Assembly (NCBI GenBank): GCA_022791875.1
Contig: JAAVZX010000044.1
Coordinates: 1 to 46,745, forward strand
Direction of reading: 5' to 3'
Source: Oscillibacter sp.
Lineage (GTDB): Bacteria; Bacillota; Clostridia; Oscillospirales; Oscillospiraceae
DNA: 46,745 nt
In this document: positions 7,892-16,860 of the stretch, one piece after another
Layout of the letters: each line of letters opens with the position of its first letter
Position numbering within the stretch: the first letter of the stretch is position 1
Made by a program: the position numbers and the translations under genes
The notes under the pieces: generated by a model
The model's database searches: none
What the model was told of the DNA's origin: nothing
Seen by the model: only the letters and a program-made list of their open reading frames with translations

Positions 7892-8137
7892 ATGCTGTCA
7901 TTACAGCTCAAAGACGGGGAGTATTTGACCATCGGGGAGGACATCGTGATCCAGGTTTCCGCAGCCTCCGCGGTCCGCCTGTCGGTGAAGGCCCCGAAAG
8001 ACATGACCATCCTCCGGGGCGAAGTCCTGGAGCGGACGGGCGAGGCGCGCCCCGCGTGCCTCCATGAGACGAGAACCAAGCGTCCCCAGCAGCCCAGGGC
8101 ATACTGCCCTGTCAAGAAAACGGTTTCAAACGGCTGA
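7892..8137 (+). CDS. CsrA-like RNA-binding protein (2)
   Basis: An 81-residue CsrA-like protein: MLSLQLKDGEYLTIGEDIVI, then VRLSVKAPKDMTILRGEVLERTGEA. It is clearly a paralogue of the preceding gene (the same GEY-TIGE and ILRGEV blocks) but shorter by two residues before the Ala-Pro turn and with a 30-residue tail ending in a basic stretch. Position 6 is again Leu in place of Arg, and the C-terminal strand arginine (Arg42) is kept. It starts at 7892 behind AAAGGAG and ends 151 nt before the flagellin start, with the GGA-rich leader between them. A tandem duplication before flagellin, both copies with the same change, suggests a specialised translational regulator of this flagellin; that is inference. 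Confidence 0.8.
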   Translation: MLSLQLKDGEYLTIGEDIVIQVSAASAVRLSVKAPKDMTILRGEVLERTGEARPACLHETRTKRPQQPRAYCPVKKTVSNG

Positions 8138-8288
8138 CGAGCCGGGTGGAATAGAGTCCCGTACCGGAACGGCGAACCGCTGTGCGCAAACGGAAGCCCG
8201 GAAGGTACCCCACACCAGCGTCGGAGCAGGGACGTTCCGGCGCGCCGGAACCGCATACCCCACATTTTAATGAGAGGAAGATTTTAAA
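8138..8288 (+). promoter_or_regulatory. GGA-rich structured leader of the flagellin gene
   Basis: The 151-nt gap before flagellin contains at least seven GGA trinucleotides, the core of CsrA sites, including one in the ribosome site (GAGAGGAAG). It also has an 18-nt perfect palindrome (8234-8251) and a possible outer TACC/GGTA closure. CsrA proteins bind GGA in hairpin loops and at Shine-Dalgarno sequences. No sigma-D promoter was recognised in the leader, so flagellin may be read through from the csrA-like genes. Confidence 0.5.
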
Positions 8289-11105
8289 ATGAGGATTCAG
8301 CATAATATTCTCGCGATGAACGCATATCGCAACTACAACACCAACACCTCCGCCCTGGCGAAGAACCTGGAAAAACTGTCCTCCGGCTACAAGATCAACC
8401 GCGCGGGCGACGACGCCGCTGGCCTCGCCATTTCTGAGAAGATGCGCGCCCAGATCACGGGCCTGAATGCCGCTCAGAAGAACGTGAAGGACGGCATCAG
8501 CCTTGTGAAGACCGCCGAGGGCGCCATGCAGGAGATCCAGGACATGCTCAACCGCATGGATTACCTGGCCACCCAGTCCGCCAACGGCACCTATGACGAT
8601 CCTGTGGACCGCCTGAACCTCCAGAAGGAAGTGGAGCAGCTCAAGAGCGAGATCAACCGTATCGCCGACAGCGCCAACTTCAACGGCATCAAGCTCCTGG
8701 ACGGCTCCCTGGACAGCTCCATCGAGGCCACCGACGCCGTGACCGAGACCGTGACCGTGAACCCCACCGAGAGCGAAGCCCTGACTTTTGATAACGGCAA
8801 ACTGGCCGAGGTTGGTCAGGTGCTGGGCACTAACACCGTGCTCCACAACGAGGCCAATGGTTCTAGCGGCACTTCCTTCAGCGTAGATTTCCACAACTTC
8901 AAGTTTAACGCCGCCAAGGATAACTCTATGACCATTAAGATGGGCGACACGGAGATTAAGCTGACCTCCAAGGCGGACAACGGCACTATTGAAGGTGATA
9001 AGCTGGTAAGTGCGCTCCTAGGCGCTAAGAACTATGAGATCACCGTGGATGGCAAGACGGTTGATACCTTGGATGGTATGTTGATCAACGGTCAGGCCAT
9101 GGAAGTAAAGCAGGGTGATCTGGATTATCGACTGACCTTTACCCAGAAGAATGCTCCTGCCAGCGAGGCCGAGGAAATCAACGGGGCTATGGAGGTCAAC
9201 ATCAGCGGCGAAATCAAGCCCAAGAATGCAGAGTACAGCTTCAAAACCAGCGATCTGGCCGCTACTCCCGCCGCGGGTGACGTTTTGACCATCAACGGCA
9301 AGCAGTACGTGGTGCAGGAGGATGATATTGACACTACTGATGCTGCCAAGAGCTGGGAGAACATCATTTCCAACATCAACAAGGAAGGCGTGGATGGCTA
9401 CAAGGTCTCCATTGACGCTGGCAAGGTCACCATGAAAGCCAACGACGCCGGCGAGAAGACCACCCCCACCGTTTCCTATAAGGCTATCCAGGCTGCTACT
9501 GGCGCTGCGTTGAATGCTACCCAGAAGGCTCAAGGCGCTGAGGCCGTTGCGGCAACCGGTACGTTTGCGCTTGGAAATTTGACCGCTGGAGATAAGTTTA
9601 AGATCAATGGGACAGAAATTACTTTCACTACGGCTGTGACTACCGATACAGCTGTTGGTACTGATGGTAAGTATACCTATCAGGTAACAGCGGCTGGTGC
9701 TTTGACAATTAAAGCGGCAACTGCTGGTGCAGACGGCAACGGGACTGTCGAGGTCACTAAGGTTGATGGCACTAAGGGCGAGGCGGCGCTCGCTGGCGGC
9801 AAGGATGCGGTCAAAGACGTCTGGACTTATACCGTCACTGACTGGAACGACGCCAACCTGGGCCCCGCGACGATTATGATCGGTGGTAAGAAATGCGAGG
9901 TAGATTTCACTCAGGTGTCCGCCGCTGGTGAGCGTGGTATTGCCCTGATTAACGAGGACAATGCTGACACTGGCTACGTCGTCAGCCTGGACGGCGACAC
10001 GTTAACTTTGACCGCAAAGAATGGTGGTGCTGTTGGTGCTCCTGATGCTACCCACCATGGCCCCGCCGCCGCTCCTGGCGCTACTGGCTCTATTGCCTTT
10101 AACACCTACGCCGATCCCGTGAAGCTCACTGCTGATGATATCACTGTGGAGCAGGAGGGCGCTTCCGGCGGCGCGATGAAGGGTATCACCGAGGGTGCCA
10201 ATGGCGACTTCAACGTGTCCACTACCGCTATCAGCAACGTGGCCGCTGGCGGCGGCGATCGTCTGGCCAGCACCTTCTTCGACCTGACTGAGGACATGGT
10301 GCAGAACGGCGCGACCATCAAGATCGGTGATGATGTGTTCACTTTCACCACTGACGAAAAGCTGGTCGGCACTGGCAAGTATGTGGATGCCCGGGGCGAT
10401 CTGACTACCACCGCCAAAAACCTGACTGATGCCGCCAAGGGCAATGCCATTTGGACGGTCGGCCACGATGGTACCCGCATCACCCTGACCGAGACTGTGG
10501 CCCATGGCAATCTGGACGCCAACAAGACGCTTCCGGATTACAAGGGCAGCTGCACCTATGACCTGAGCACCAAGGAGGGCATTGAGCAGTCCCTGGGCTT
10601 CGTGGGCGCCGGTTCCTACACCAAGGAGAATACCGTCTCCGAGGCCACCGAGGGCGGCAAGCCCCTGACCCTCCAAATCGGCGACACCTCCGACGCCTTT
10701 AACCAGCTCAAGGTTTCCGTGGGCGACATGCACACCAAGGCCATGGGCACCGGCAAGACCACCCTGGACGGCAAGGAGATCGAAGTCACGAAGACCATCG
10801 CCGACATCGACATCAGCACCCTTGAGGGCGCACAGGAAGCCATTGCCGTGGTCAAGAACGCCATCAACTACGTCTCCGGCGTCCGCGGCGACCTGGGCGC
10901 GACCCAGAACCGCCTGGAGCACACCGCGAACAACCTGTCCGTGATGGCCGAGAACATCCAGGATGCCGAGTCCACCATCCGTGACACCGATATTGCGGAA
11001 GAGATGATGGCCTACACCAAGAACAACATCCTGATCCAGTCCGCCCAGGCCATGCTGGCCCAGGCCAATGCGGTTCCCCAGGGCGTGTTGCAGCTGCTGG
11101 GCTAA
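8289..11105 (+). CDS. fliC: Giant flagellin with large modular central domain
   Basis: Filament subunit exported by the flagellar type III system. Residues 1-150 are a canonical flagellin N-terminus ([40 protein letters not shown]), and the last 95 residues the canonical D0/D1 C-terminus ([20 protein letters not shown], ending [14 protein letters not shown]). At 938 residues it is about twice or more the common length. The roughly 650-residue insert shows repeated units of the form 'hydrophobic-I-(N/G)-G-K/D-x-hydrophobic' followed by a beta-rich stretch (near residues 330, 435, 535 and 670), like Flagellin_IN-type surface modules. No HExxH protease motif was seen. Parts of the insert, around 9550-9800, are visibly less GC-rich, as expected for variable surface sequence. 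It starts behind GAGAGGAAG. Expression control by the adjacent CsrA-like proteins and TnpB homologue is inferred. Confidence 0.95.
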   Translation: MRIQHNILAMNAYRNYNTNTSALAKNLEKLSSGYKINRAGDDAAGLAISEKMRAQITGLNAAQKNVKDGISLVKTAEGAMQEIQDMLNRMDYLATQSANGTYDDPVDRLNLQKEVEQLKSEINRIADSANFNGIKLLDGSLDSSIEATDAVTETVTVNPTESEALTFDNGKLAEVGQVLGTNTVLHNEANGSSGTSFSVDFHNFKFNAAKDNSMTIKMGDTEIKLTSKADNGTIEGDKLVSALLGAKNYEITVDGKTVDTLDGMLINGQAMEVKQGDLDYRLTFTQKNAPASEAEEINGAMEVNISGEIKPKNAEYSFKTSDLAATPAAGDVLTINGKQYVVQEDDIDTTDAAKSWENIISNINKEGVDGYKVSIDAGKVTMKANDAGEKTTPTVSYKAIQAATGAALNATQKAQGAEAVAATGTFALGNLTAGDKFKINGTEITFTTAVTTDTAVGTDGKYTYQVTAAGALTIKAATAGADGNGTVEVTKVDGTKGEAALAGGKDAVKDVWTYTVTDWNDANLGPATIMIGGKKCEVDFTQVSAAGERGIALINEDNADTGYVVSLDGDTLTLTAKNGGAVGAPDATHHGPAAAPGATGSIAFNTYADPVKLTADDITVEQEGASGGAMKGITEGANGDFNVSTTAISNVAAGGGDRLASTFFDLTEDMVQNGATIKIGDDVFTFTTDEKLVGTGKYVDARGDLTTTAKNLTDAAKGNAIWTVGHDGTRITLTETVAHGNLDANKTLPDYKGSCTYDLSTKEGIEQSLGFVGAGSYTKENTVSEATEGGKPLTLQIGDTSDAFNQLKVSVGDMHTKAMGTGKTTLDGKEIEVTKTIADIDISTLEGAQEAIAVVKNAINYVSGVRGDLGATQNRLEHTANNLSVMAENIQDAESTIRDTDIAEEMMAYTKNNILIQSAQAMLAQANAVPQGVLQLLG

Positions 11106-11113
11106 GCCCGGAT

Positions 11114-11191
11114 AAACGGCAGTGCCGTTTGAAATCCCCAGCACCCTATAACGCAGAGAGGCCGCGGCAGCGTAGTTTTGCCGCGGCCTCT
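11114..11191 (+). terminator. Hairpin pair ending the flagellin transcript
   Basis: A 7-bp stem with a 3-nt loop (11114-11130) is followed by a perfect 13-bp stem (11157-11169 with 11179-11191). The second is the likely terminator and could also serve the convergent exporter genes. U-tracts are short, so efficiency is uncertain. Confidence 0.65.
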
Positions 11192-11220
11192 TCCGCTCTG
11201 TCGCATTGCACAAGAGCGGC

Positions 11221-11682
11221 TCACCCCCTGCGCCTCCAGAAATACAAATGCGCATAAACCGCCCGGAACAGCGACGAGGCCAGCATCGCCCCCACCGCCA
11301 GCGCCGCCGCCACCCCGAAGGTATGCAGCAGCGTGTGCAGGAAGCGCTGGATGTCCCCCGAGACGCAATAGCTCATGGCGTAGTAAATCCCCCCGCCGGG
11401 GACCAGGGGCAGCAGCGCCACCAGCAAATAGGCCGTCACGGGGCAGCGCCGCACCCGGGCCATGATCTCCGAATAGGTCCCGATGGACGCCGCCGCCAAG
11501 AAGGCCGCGAACACCGTCTCCCCCGCCAGCAGGTACACCAGCCACCCCAGCGCCGACCCCACCCCGCAGATCAGCTTCCCAACGCCATGGATGTTATACA
11601 CCATCGTAAAGGCCACGCAGGCCAGAAACGCGCACAGGCACGGCGCCGCGTAGTCCGCCCAGATCCAGCTCCATCCCGGCAT
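11221..11682 (-). CDS. Threonine/serine exporter, ThrE_2-type small subunit
   Basis: A 153-residue membrane protein of the ThrE_2 (YjjB/DUF3815) family, the C-terminal half of a threonine/serine exporter that is one polypeptide in actinobacteria and two in most clostridia. Four to five hydrophobic segments are visible, with family features GVGKLICGVGSALGWLVYLL and LLPLVPGGGIYYAMSY. The ATG at 11682 is preferred over the GTG six bases upstream because it has the better spacing from AAGGAGG. It follows the larger ThrE subunit by 15 nt, forming a two-gene operon. It probably exports small neutral amino acids or, as in relatives of YjjPB, dicarboxylates. Confidence 0.88.
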   Translation of the reverse strand: MPGWSWIWADYAAPCLCAFLACVAFTMVYNIHGVGKLICGVGSALGWLVYLLAGETVFAAFLAAASIGTYSEIMARVRRCPVTAYLLVALLPLVPGGGIYYAMSYCVSGDIQRFLHTLLHTFGVAAALAVGAMLASSLFRAVYAHLYFWRRRG

Positions 11683-11697
11683 GTTCACCCCTCCTTC

Positions 11698-12459
11698 CTA
11701 CAGCATCCGGCTGATGGACAGCCCCACCGCTGAGCCCAGGGCAATGGCCGCGGCGATTAAGATGGCCTCCGCGGTGCGGCTGAGGCCGGAGATGGTGTCC
11801 CCGGCCATGATCTCCCGCATGGCGTTCGTCAGGGCCACGCCGGGCACCAGGATCATCAGGACGCTGATGGTCACCGCGTCCACGTTCTCCCCCAGCCCCA
11901 GGCGCACCAGAAGCAGGGAGATCAGGGACCCCACCGCGCTGCACACCGCCGTGCGGAAGAAGCTGTTGGACCCGATGACCCGCTTGCCGTAGAGCAGGCA
12001 GGCCCCCACCCCCAGGCCTCCGACGAGGGCGCAGAGGGCGTCCCGGGGCCCGCCGCCGAAGAGGGGGGAGAAGAAGGCGGGGGCGGCGCCGTAGCCCAGA
12101 AGGAGCTGCCAGGAGAAGAAGCGGTGGGCGGACTTCTCCAGGGCGTCCAGGCGGGCCTGGGCCTCCTCCAGGGGCGGCGTCTCGGCGCAGAGGCTCCGGC
12201 ACAGGCCGTTCAGGTTTTCCAGGGCTTCGATGTCGGTGCCGTGGCCGGGGATGCGCCGCATTTTTGTGATGGGGTGCCCCGCGGGTGTGGTGACGCTGAC
12301 GATGACGCAGCTGGGGATGGCGAAGACCTCCGGCGACTCCAGCCGGTAGGCCCGGAGCAGTCGGGTCATGGATTCCTCCGCCCGGTAGATCTCCGCCCCG
12401 CTGCGCATCAGGCGGCACCCCAGCTCCACCGCCAGATTCAAGAGCCGGTCGTAGTCCAT
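11698..12459 (-). CDS. Threonine/serine exporter, ThrE-type large subunit
   Basis: A 253-residue ThrE/YjjP (DUF1212) family protein. The N-terminal cytosolic part carries the family motifs LMRSGAEIYRAEESM and a TKMRRIPGHGTDIEALENLN-like segment; about five membrane helices follow from residue 115, with VPGVALTNAMREIMAGD typical of the family. Two close ATGs exist. The one at 12459 is chosen because GGAGG is 7 nt away, while the ATG at 12465 nearly touches it. It is translated just before the small subunit and both are needed for export in characterised pairs. Confidence 0.9.
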   Translation of the reverse strand: MDYDRLLNLAVELGCRLMRSGAEIYRAEESMTRLLRAYRLESPEVFAIPSCVIVSVTTPAGHPITKMRRIPGHGTDIEALENLNGLCRSLCAETPPLEEAQARLDALEKSAHRFFSWQLLLGYGAAPAFFSPLFGGGPRDALCALVGGLGVGACLLYGKRVIGSNSFFRTAVCSAVGSLISLLLVRLGLGENVDAVTISVLMILVPGVALTNAMREIMAGDTISGLSRTAEAILIAAAIALGSAVGLSISRML

Positions 12460-12537
12460 TCCCATCCCTCCTGTCTCCTGCCAGCATACCCCATTCCGGG
12501 GCGGATTGCAAGGGGATTTTGGGACGGGCCCTCCATA

Positions 12538-12665
12538 GCGGCATGGCGGCTGTGGGGCTGCACCCCGTAGGGGACGCCCCCCTGGGCGTCCCGCCCCCCG
12601 CGGCTATGGCAGCTGCGAAGGACGGGCCGCCGAGGGCGGCGGCCCCTACGGATTCCATTCATCGC
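12538..12665. repeat. REP-like module cluster 1
   Basis: Two hairpin modules seen again elsewhere: GTAGGGGACGCC...GGCGTCCCG around 12563-12600, and GACGGGCC...GGCCCCTACGGATTC around 12621-12655. Related copies lie at 14190-14290 and 30031-30070. They fill the 12460-12764 gap together with the rplT terminator; no gene is seen there. Confidence 0.75.
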
Positions 12666-12705
12666 AGCCATAGCGGTTGTGAAAGACGTGCCCCCGCGAA
12701 AACGC

Positions 12706-12750
12706 AAAACGCCCCCGCAGGATCACATCAGATCCCGCCGGGGGCGTTTT
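12706..12750 (-). terminator. Terminator of the infC-rpmI-rplT operon
   Basis: A 12-bp stem (12706-12717 with 12739-12750) just past the rplT stop reads, on the minus strand, as a GC-rich hairpin ending in TTTTGCGTTTT. Confidence 0.8.
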
Positions 12751-12764
12751 CACATCCAGGAAAC

Positions 12765-13115
12765 TCAGGCGTTCTTCGCCAGCTCCGTGAGCTGGGTAAA
12801 GGCGGCGGCGTCATTGACAGCCAGCTCCGCCAGCATCTTGCGGTTGATCTCCACGCCGGCGGTCTTGAGGCCGTGCATAAAGGTGGAGTAATTCATCCCG
12901 TTGAGCTTGCAGGCGGCGGAGATCCGGGTAATCCACAGGGAGCGGAAGTCCCGCTTTTTCAGCTTGCGGCCGGTATAAGCGTAGCTCAGGGACTTCATCA
13001 CGGCCTGGTTGGCCACGCGGAAGTGCTTGGACTTGGAGCCCCAGTAGCCCTTCGCCAGCTTCATGATCTTATTTCTTCTCTTGCGCGTCATCATCGCGCC
13101 TTTTACTCTAGCCAT
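12765..13115 (-). CDS. rplT: 50S ribosomal protein L20
   Basis: A 116-residue L20, an early-assembly 23S rRNA-binding protein. The start [20 protein letters not shown] and the motifs YRNRKGDFRSLWI-like (here [17 protein letters not shown]) and [18 protein letters not shown] are characteristic. Start ATG at 13115 lies behind GGAGG. It is the last gene of the conserved infC-rpmI-rplT order and, in Bacillota, represses its own operon by binding the infC leader, which is present here. Confidence 0.97.
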   Translation of the reverse strand: MARVKGAMMTRKRRNKIMKLAKGYWGSKSKHFRVANQAVMKSLSYAYTGRKLKKRDFRSLWITRISAACKLNGMNYSTFMHGLKTAGVEINRKMLAELAVNDAAAFTQLTELAKNA

Positions 13116-13140
13116 AGTACAAAAAGCCTCCTTCTGTCAC

Positions 13141-13338
13141 TTACTTGTAGGGAATCATCTTGCGGACGGCGTCCACGTTGGTGGCGTCGGCGTAGCCGCC
13201 GGCCCGGAGGCGGCGGGTCCGCTTGGTGTCCTTCTTGGTCAGGATGTGGCTCTTGTAGGCTTTGGCGCGCTTGACCTTGCCTGTCTTTGTGAGGTTGAAT
13301 CTCTTCTTCGCGCCGCTGTGGGTTTTCAGTTTCGGCAT
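13141..13338 (-). CDS. rpmI: 50S ribosomal protein L35
   Basis: A 65-residue L35 with the usual [20 protein letters not shown] start and the basic [13 protein letters not shown] segment. It is a large-subunit protein encoded between infC and rplT in nearly all bacteria, and the spacing here (25 nt to rplT, 55 nt from infC) fits one transcript. Confidence 0.97.
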   Translation of the reverse strand: MPKLKTHSGAKKRFNLTKTGKVKRAKAYKSHILTKKDTKRTRRLRAGGYADATNVDAVRKMIPYK

Positions 13339-13393
13339 GACAATAGCTCCTTTTTTGTGTATTCAAAAAGTTACCGTTTGCGGGTCCGGCGGA

Positions 13394-13918
13394 CTATTTG
13401 CCGGTTTTGGGGGAGAGGAAGATGGACATCATCCGTCCCTCCAGCTTAGGGGGCCGGTCCAGGTTGGCGGCGCCCGCGCACTCCCCGGCGAAGCGGTTCA
13501 GCAGCTCCCGCCCGATGTCGGTATGGGCCATCTCGCGGCCACGGAAGCGGACGGATACCTTGACCCGGTTGCCTTCGGCGATGAACTTCAAGGCATTCCG
13601 GAGCTTCGTGTTGAAATCTCCAATGTCGATGCCGGGGGACATCCGGATCTCCTTGATCTCAACCACGTGCTGGTTCTTCCGCGCCTCTTTTTCCCGCTTG
13701 CTCTGCTCGAAGCGGAACTTCCCGTAGTTCATCAGCTTGCACACGGGGGGCTTCGCCTGGGGTGAGATCTTGACCAGATCCAGGTTCTGCTCCTCCGCGA
13801 TGCGCAGGGCCTGGGCGGGGGCCATCAGCCCCAGCTGTTCCCCGGTGGGTCCGATCAGCCGGATTTCCTTGTCGTTGATATCCTCATTCAGCTCATGCAC
13901 TTGCTTACTAATGGTCAA
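13394..13918 (-). CDS. infC: Translation initiation factor IF-3
   Basis: A 174-residue IF-3: the N-terminal domain (NDKEIRLIGPTGEQLGLM; DLVKISPQAKPPVCKLMNYGK), then a basic linker and the C-terminal domain (GIDIGDFNTKLRNALKFI; KVSVRFRGREMAHTDIG), which binds the 30S subunit and checks the initiator codon. No ATG fits. The frame starts at a TTG (13916-13918) only 4 nt from GGAGG; two codons on, an ATT (13910-13912) stands 10 nt from it and would give the family N-terminus SKQVHELNEDI. IF-3 genes are classically started at rare codons such as AUU, so that IF-3 limits its own synthesis. The true start is therefore TTG or ATT. Confidence 0.95.
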   Translation of the reverse strand: MTISKQVHELNEDINDKEIRLIGPTGEQLGLMAPAQALRIAEEQNLDLVKISPQAKPPVCKLMNYGKFRFEQSKREKEARKNQHVVEIKEIRMSPGIDIGDFNTKLRNALKFIAEGNRVKVSVRFRGREMAHTDIGRELLNRFAGECAGAANLDRPPKLEGRMMSIFLSPKTGK

Positions 13919-14095
13919 AGCACCTCCATCCTAAAAATCACAAAACGCGGGACCGTTCCGGTACCCGCGCAGCAACAGCAGACCGCCCCCCCGGGGCAGA
14001 CTGCATTCACTCGCTGTTAACCTCTTTGCCCAAGGCTGGAGGTGAGGCGGAAACCGGCCTTCTTTGTTTTGCCCTATTACTATAACAGGTTCCTG
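13919..14095 (-). promoter_or_regulatory. infC/L20-type leader with terminator
   Basis: The region upstream of infC on the minus strand has several GC-rich helices and ends in a terminator: stem 13946-13954 with 13960-13969 (one bulged base), followed by TTTTGTGATTTTT just before the ribosome site. This arrangement matches the Bacillota infC leader, where L20 promotes premature termination. I assign it by position and structure; the L20-binding core was not aligned. Confidence 0.65.
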
Positions 14096-14137
14096 TGGCA
14101 TTGTCAAGGATTTTTTTGCCTGCCTGGGGCCGTATAT

Positions 14138-14290
14138 TGTAGGGGCGGACCTATGTGTCCGCCCATCCCACGCGACCTGGGCATTCGTGCGGGACGGGCC
14201 GGCGAGGGCGCCGGCCCCTACGGATTCCATCTGTTGGAATATACCCCGTAGGGGACGCCGCCCTCGGCGTCCCGTCCCCCGCGCCCACCG
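14138..14290. repeat. REP-like module cluster 2
   Basis: Three modules in a row: GTAGGGGCGGAC...GTGTCCGCCC (14138-14167), GACGGGCC...GGCCCCTACGGATTC (14190-14230) and GTAGGGGACGCC...GGCGTCCCG (14249-14276). All occur elsewhere in the window, and each can form a short GC hairpin. Outside these modules and the infC leader, the 13919-14442 gap shows only the arcA ribosome site. Confidence 0.75.
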
Positions 14291-14442
14291 CACCCCTGGA
14301 ACCGCGCCCCCCGCGCCCACCAGAGCCGTGTAGGTCCATACACATGAACCACCCCACCCCCCAAAAAATTTTTATTTTCCTTCCACCCGCGTATGAAAAC
14401 GCAAAATCAAGAGATTCTAACCGGGAAAGGAGTGATTTCACT

Positions 14443-15669
14443 TTGGAGACAGGAATCCATAACACCTCAGAAATCGGGAAGCTGAAAAAGGTGCTTCTCC
14501 ACCGCCCCGGCGGCGAGCTGGAAAACCTCATGCCGGAATACCTGGAGCGTTTGCTCTTCGACGACATCCCCTACCTCCGGGAGGCCCAGAAGGAGCACGA
14601 CGCCTTTGCCGACTGCCTCCGCCAGCAGGGCGTGGAAGTCGTCTACCTCACGGACCTGACGGCCAATTCCCTCACCAATGAGGATATCCGCAAAGCCTTC
14701 GTCATCCAGTTCCTGGACGAAGCGGGCATCCGGGACCAGCGGAGCCGGGTCCTCCTGGGGGAATACCTGGGGAAGATGCCGGACAAGCAGATGATCTCCA
14801 CCATGATGGCCGGCGTCCGCAAGAGCCAGCTCCAGGGGGAGAGTGAAAAGCTGGCGGACCTCCTCTCCGCCGCCCAGGACGATTACCCCTTCGTCGTCGA
14901 CCCCATGCCGAACCTCTATTTTACACGGGACCCCTTCGCCACCATCGGCACCGGCGTCTCCATCCACAAGATGCTCACCGCCACCCGGAACCGTGAAACC
15001 CTATTCGGCAAGTTCATTTTTGAGCACAACCCGGAGTATATGCACGCCCCCAGGTGGTACGACCGCGGCGAAGTCTCCTCCCTGGAGGGCGGCGACATTT
15101 TAATTCTCTCCCCGGAAGTCCTGGCCGTCGGCATTTCCCAGCGCACAAAGGGCGACTCCATCGACACCCTCGCCGAGGCGATTCTCACCTACGACAAGAC
15201 CAAGTTCAAAAAGATTCTGGCTTTCAATATCCCGAAGAGCCGCTCCTTTATGCACCTGGACACCGTTTTCACCATGGTAGACAGAGACAAATTCACCGTC
15301 CACCCCAACATCCTCTCCAGCATCACCGTCTACGTTATGGAGCTGGACGAAAACAAGAAGATGAAGATCGAGCAGGAAGACGCCCGCTTAGAGGACATCT
15401 TAAAAGAGCACCTGCACCTGGACAAAGTAACCCTGATCCCCTGCGGCGAGGGCAGCGAGATCGACGCCGCCCGTGAGCAATGGAGCGACGGCAGCAACAC
15501 CCTCGCCATTGCCCCCGGCGAAGTAGTCGTCTACTCCCGCAACCACGTCACCAACCATTCCCTCGAAGACGCCGGCATCAAAGTCCACACCATCCCCAGC
15601 GCCGAACTCTCCCGCGGCCGCGGAGGACCGCGCTGCATGTCCATGCCCCTGTGGAGGGACGACCCCTGA
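14443..15669 (+). CDS. arcA: Arginine deiminase
   Basis: Hydrolyses L-arginine to citrulline and ammonia, the first step of the ADI pathway. The 408-residue length is typical. Motifs: [18 protein letters not shown] at the N-terminus, [37 protein letters not shown] with the catalytic His, and the C-terminal [14 protein letters not shown] with the nucleophilic Cys. The frame is open far upstream, but translation most likely begins at TTG 14443 behind AAAGGAG, because upstream sequence is repeat DNA with no family match. arcB follows 177 nt later, separated by a dispersed repeat. Confidence 0.95.
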   Translation: METGIHNTSEIGKLKKVLLHRPGGELENLMPEYLERLLFDDIPYLREAQKEHDAFADCLRQQGVEVVYLTDLTANSLTNEDIRKAFVIQFLDEAGIRDQRSRVLLGEYLGKMPDKQMISTMMAGVRKSQLQGESEKLADLLSAAQDDYPFVVDPMPNLYFTRDPFATIGTGVSIHKMLTATRNRETLFGKFIFEHNPEYMHAPRWYDRGEVSSLEGGDILILSPEVLAVGISQRTKGDSIDTLAEAILTYDKTKFKKILAFNIPKSRSFMHLDTVFTMVDRDKFTVHPNILSSITVYVMELDENKKMKIEQEDARLEDILKEHLHLDKVTLIPCGEGSEIDAAREQWSDGSNTLAIAPGEVVVYSRNHVTNHSLEDAGIKVHTIPSAELSRGRGGPRCMSMPLWRDDP

Positions 15670-15680
15670 CCCCGCGGGGG

Positions 15681-15772
15681 GACGTTGGACGGGGGGCCTC
15701 CGGCGGCCAGAGGGCTTTGCCCTCTGGCCTCCCACCAGGGAGGCGTGCGCCTCCCTGGACCCTGGCAGATCA
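15681..15772 (-). repeat. Dispersed multi-hairpin repeat, copy A
   Basis: Copy of the family defined by GATCTGCCAGGGTCCAGGGAGGC (reverse strand here). It contains a palindrome of CCAGGGAGGC type and a CCAGAGGG/CCCTCTGG hairpin with a TTT loop. It is followed by a T-rich run before arcB. Confidence 0.85.
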
Positions 15773-15846
15773 GTCTATTTTTGGCGGATTGTGCTTTGTG
15801 ATAGTTTTTGCGTATTTCTTTAATTGAATCGAAAGGATTGATTACT

Positions 15847-16845
15847 ATGGCTGTTAATTTGAAAGGCAGAAGTTTCTTGACTTTGGAGGACTTTTCTCCC
15901 GAGGAAATTCGGTATCTGTTGGACTTGGGGCACGATTTGAAGGCGAAACGGAGGGCCGGGATCTGTGACCCTGCTCTGAAGGGGAAGCATATCGTCCTTC
16001 TCTTTGAGAAGACTTCGACCCGGACCCGCTGCTCCTTTGAAGTCGCCGCTACCCAGGAGGGCGCTCACGTCACCTACCTGGACGCGGGCAGCTCCCAGAT
16101 GGGCAAGAAGGAGTCCCTCGAGGACTCTGCCAAGGTCCTGGGCCGCTTCTTCGACGGCATCGAGTACCGGGGCTACGCCCAGTCCGTGGTGGAAGACCTG
16201 GCGAAGTGGGCCGGGGTCCCCGTCTGGAACGGGCTTACCGACGCCGACCACCCCACTCAGATTCTGGCCGATATGATGACCCTGGAGGAGCATTGCAGGA
16301 AGCCCCTCAATAAGATGAAGGTCGTCTTCCCCGGCGACGTGCGGAACAATATGTGCTATGCCTGGATGATCGGCGCGGCTAAAATGGGTATGCACTTCGT
16401 GGGCCTCGGCCCCCAGGAGCTGGCCCAGCAGATGGACCATGACCTTGTGAAGCGGGTCTTCGCCGAGGCCCGGGAGAACGGGGGCCTCCTGGAAATCACC
16501 GACGACATGAATTCCCTCAAGGGCGCCGACATGATCTACGGCGACATCTGGGCCTCCATGGGCGAGGAGGACCTGATCCCCAAGCGGGCCGAGCTGCTCT
16601 CCCCCTTCCGCGTCACCGAGGAAACTCTCAAGGCAACCGGCAACCCCGACGTCCTCTATATGCACTGTCTCCCCTCCTTCCACGACTTCGAGACGAAGCT
16701 GGCAAAGGAGTGGAAGGAAAAGGGCGTGGACATCCGGGAAGTCACCGACGAGGTCTTCCGCAGCCGCAACAGTGTCGTCTACGACGAGGCGGAGAACCGG
16801 ATGCACTCCATCAAGGCCGTTCTGGTCGCCACCATCGGGAAGTAA
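15847..16845 (+). CDS. arcB: Ornithine carbamoyltransferase
   Basis: A 332-residue OTCase; in this context it works catabolically, turning citrulline plus phosphate into ornithine and carbamoyl phosphate. Carbamoyl-phosphate-binding FEKTSTRTRCSFE (residues about 55-67), the DADHPTQILADMMTLEE segment and the ornithine-binding MHCLPSFHD loop (usually HCLPAFHD) are all visible. ATG 15847 is chosen because MAVNLKGRSFLTLEDFS is the family N-terminus; the preceding frame is repeat-derived. The carrier gene starts 16 nt after its stop. No carbamate kinase (arcC) is nearby. Confidence 0.95.
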   Translation: MAVNLKGRSFLTLEDFSPEEIRYLLDLGHDLKAKRRAGICDPALKGKHIVLLFEKTSTRTRCSFEVAATQEGAHVTYLDAGSSQMGKKESLEDSAKVLGRFFDGIEYRGYAQSVVEDLAKWAGVPVWNGLTDADHPTQILADMMTLEEHCRKPLNKMKVVFPGDVRNNMCYAWMIGAAKMGMHFVGLGPQELAQQMDHDLVKRVFAEARENGGLLEITDDMNSLKGADMIYGDIWASMGEEDLIPKRAELLSPFRVTEETLKATGNPDVLYMHCLPSFHDFETKLAKEWKEKGVDIREVTDEVFRSRNSVVYDEAENRMHSIKAVLVATIGK

Positions 16846-16860
16846 GGGGGGCGCGTCCCT

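Noticed and set aside
7441..8185. Nine-base complementarity (GCCGTTCCG at 7445-7453 with the flagellin leader near 8175) as a guide-target match
   Set aside because: Too short in GC-rich DNA, not extended on either side, and not at a defined scaffold end.
10002..11255. 417-codon minus-strand frame opposite flagellin
   Set aside because: Shadow of the flagellin gene; composition is typical of reverse-frame translation and no start signal is seen.
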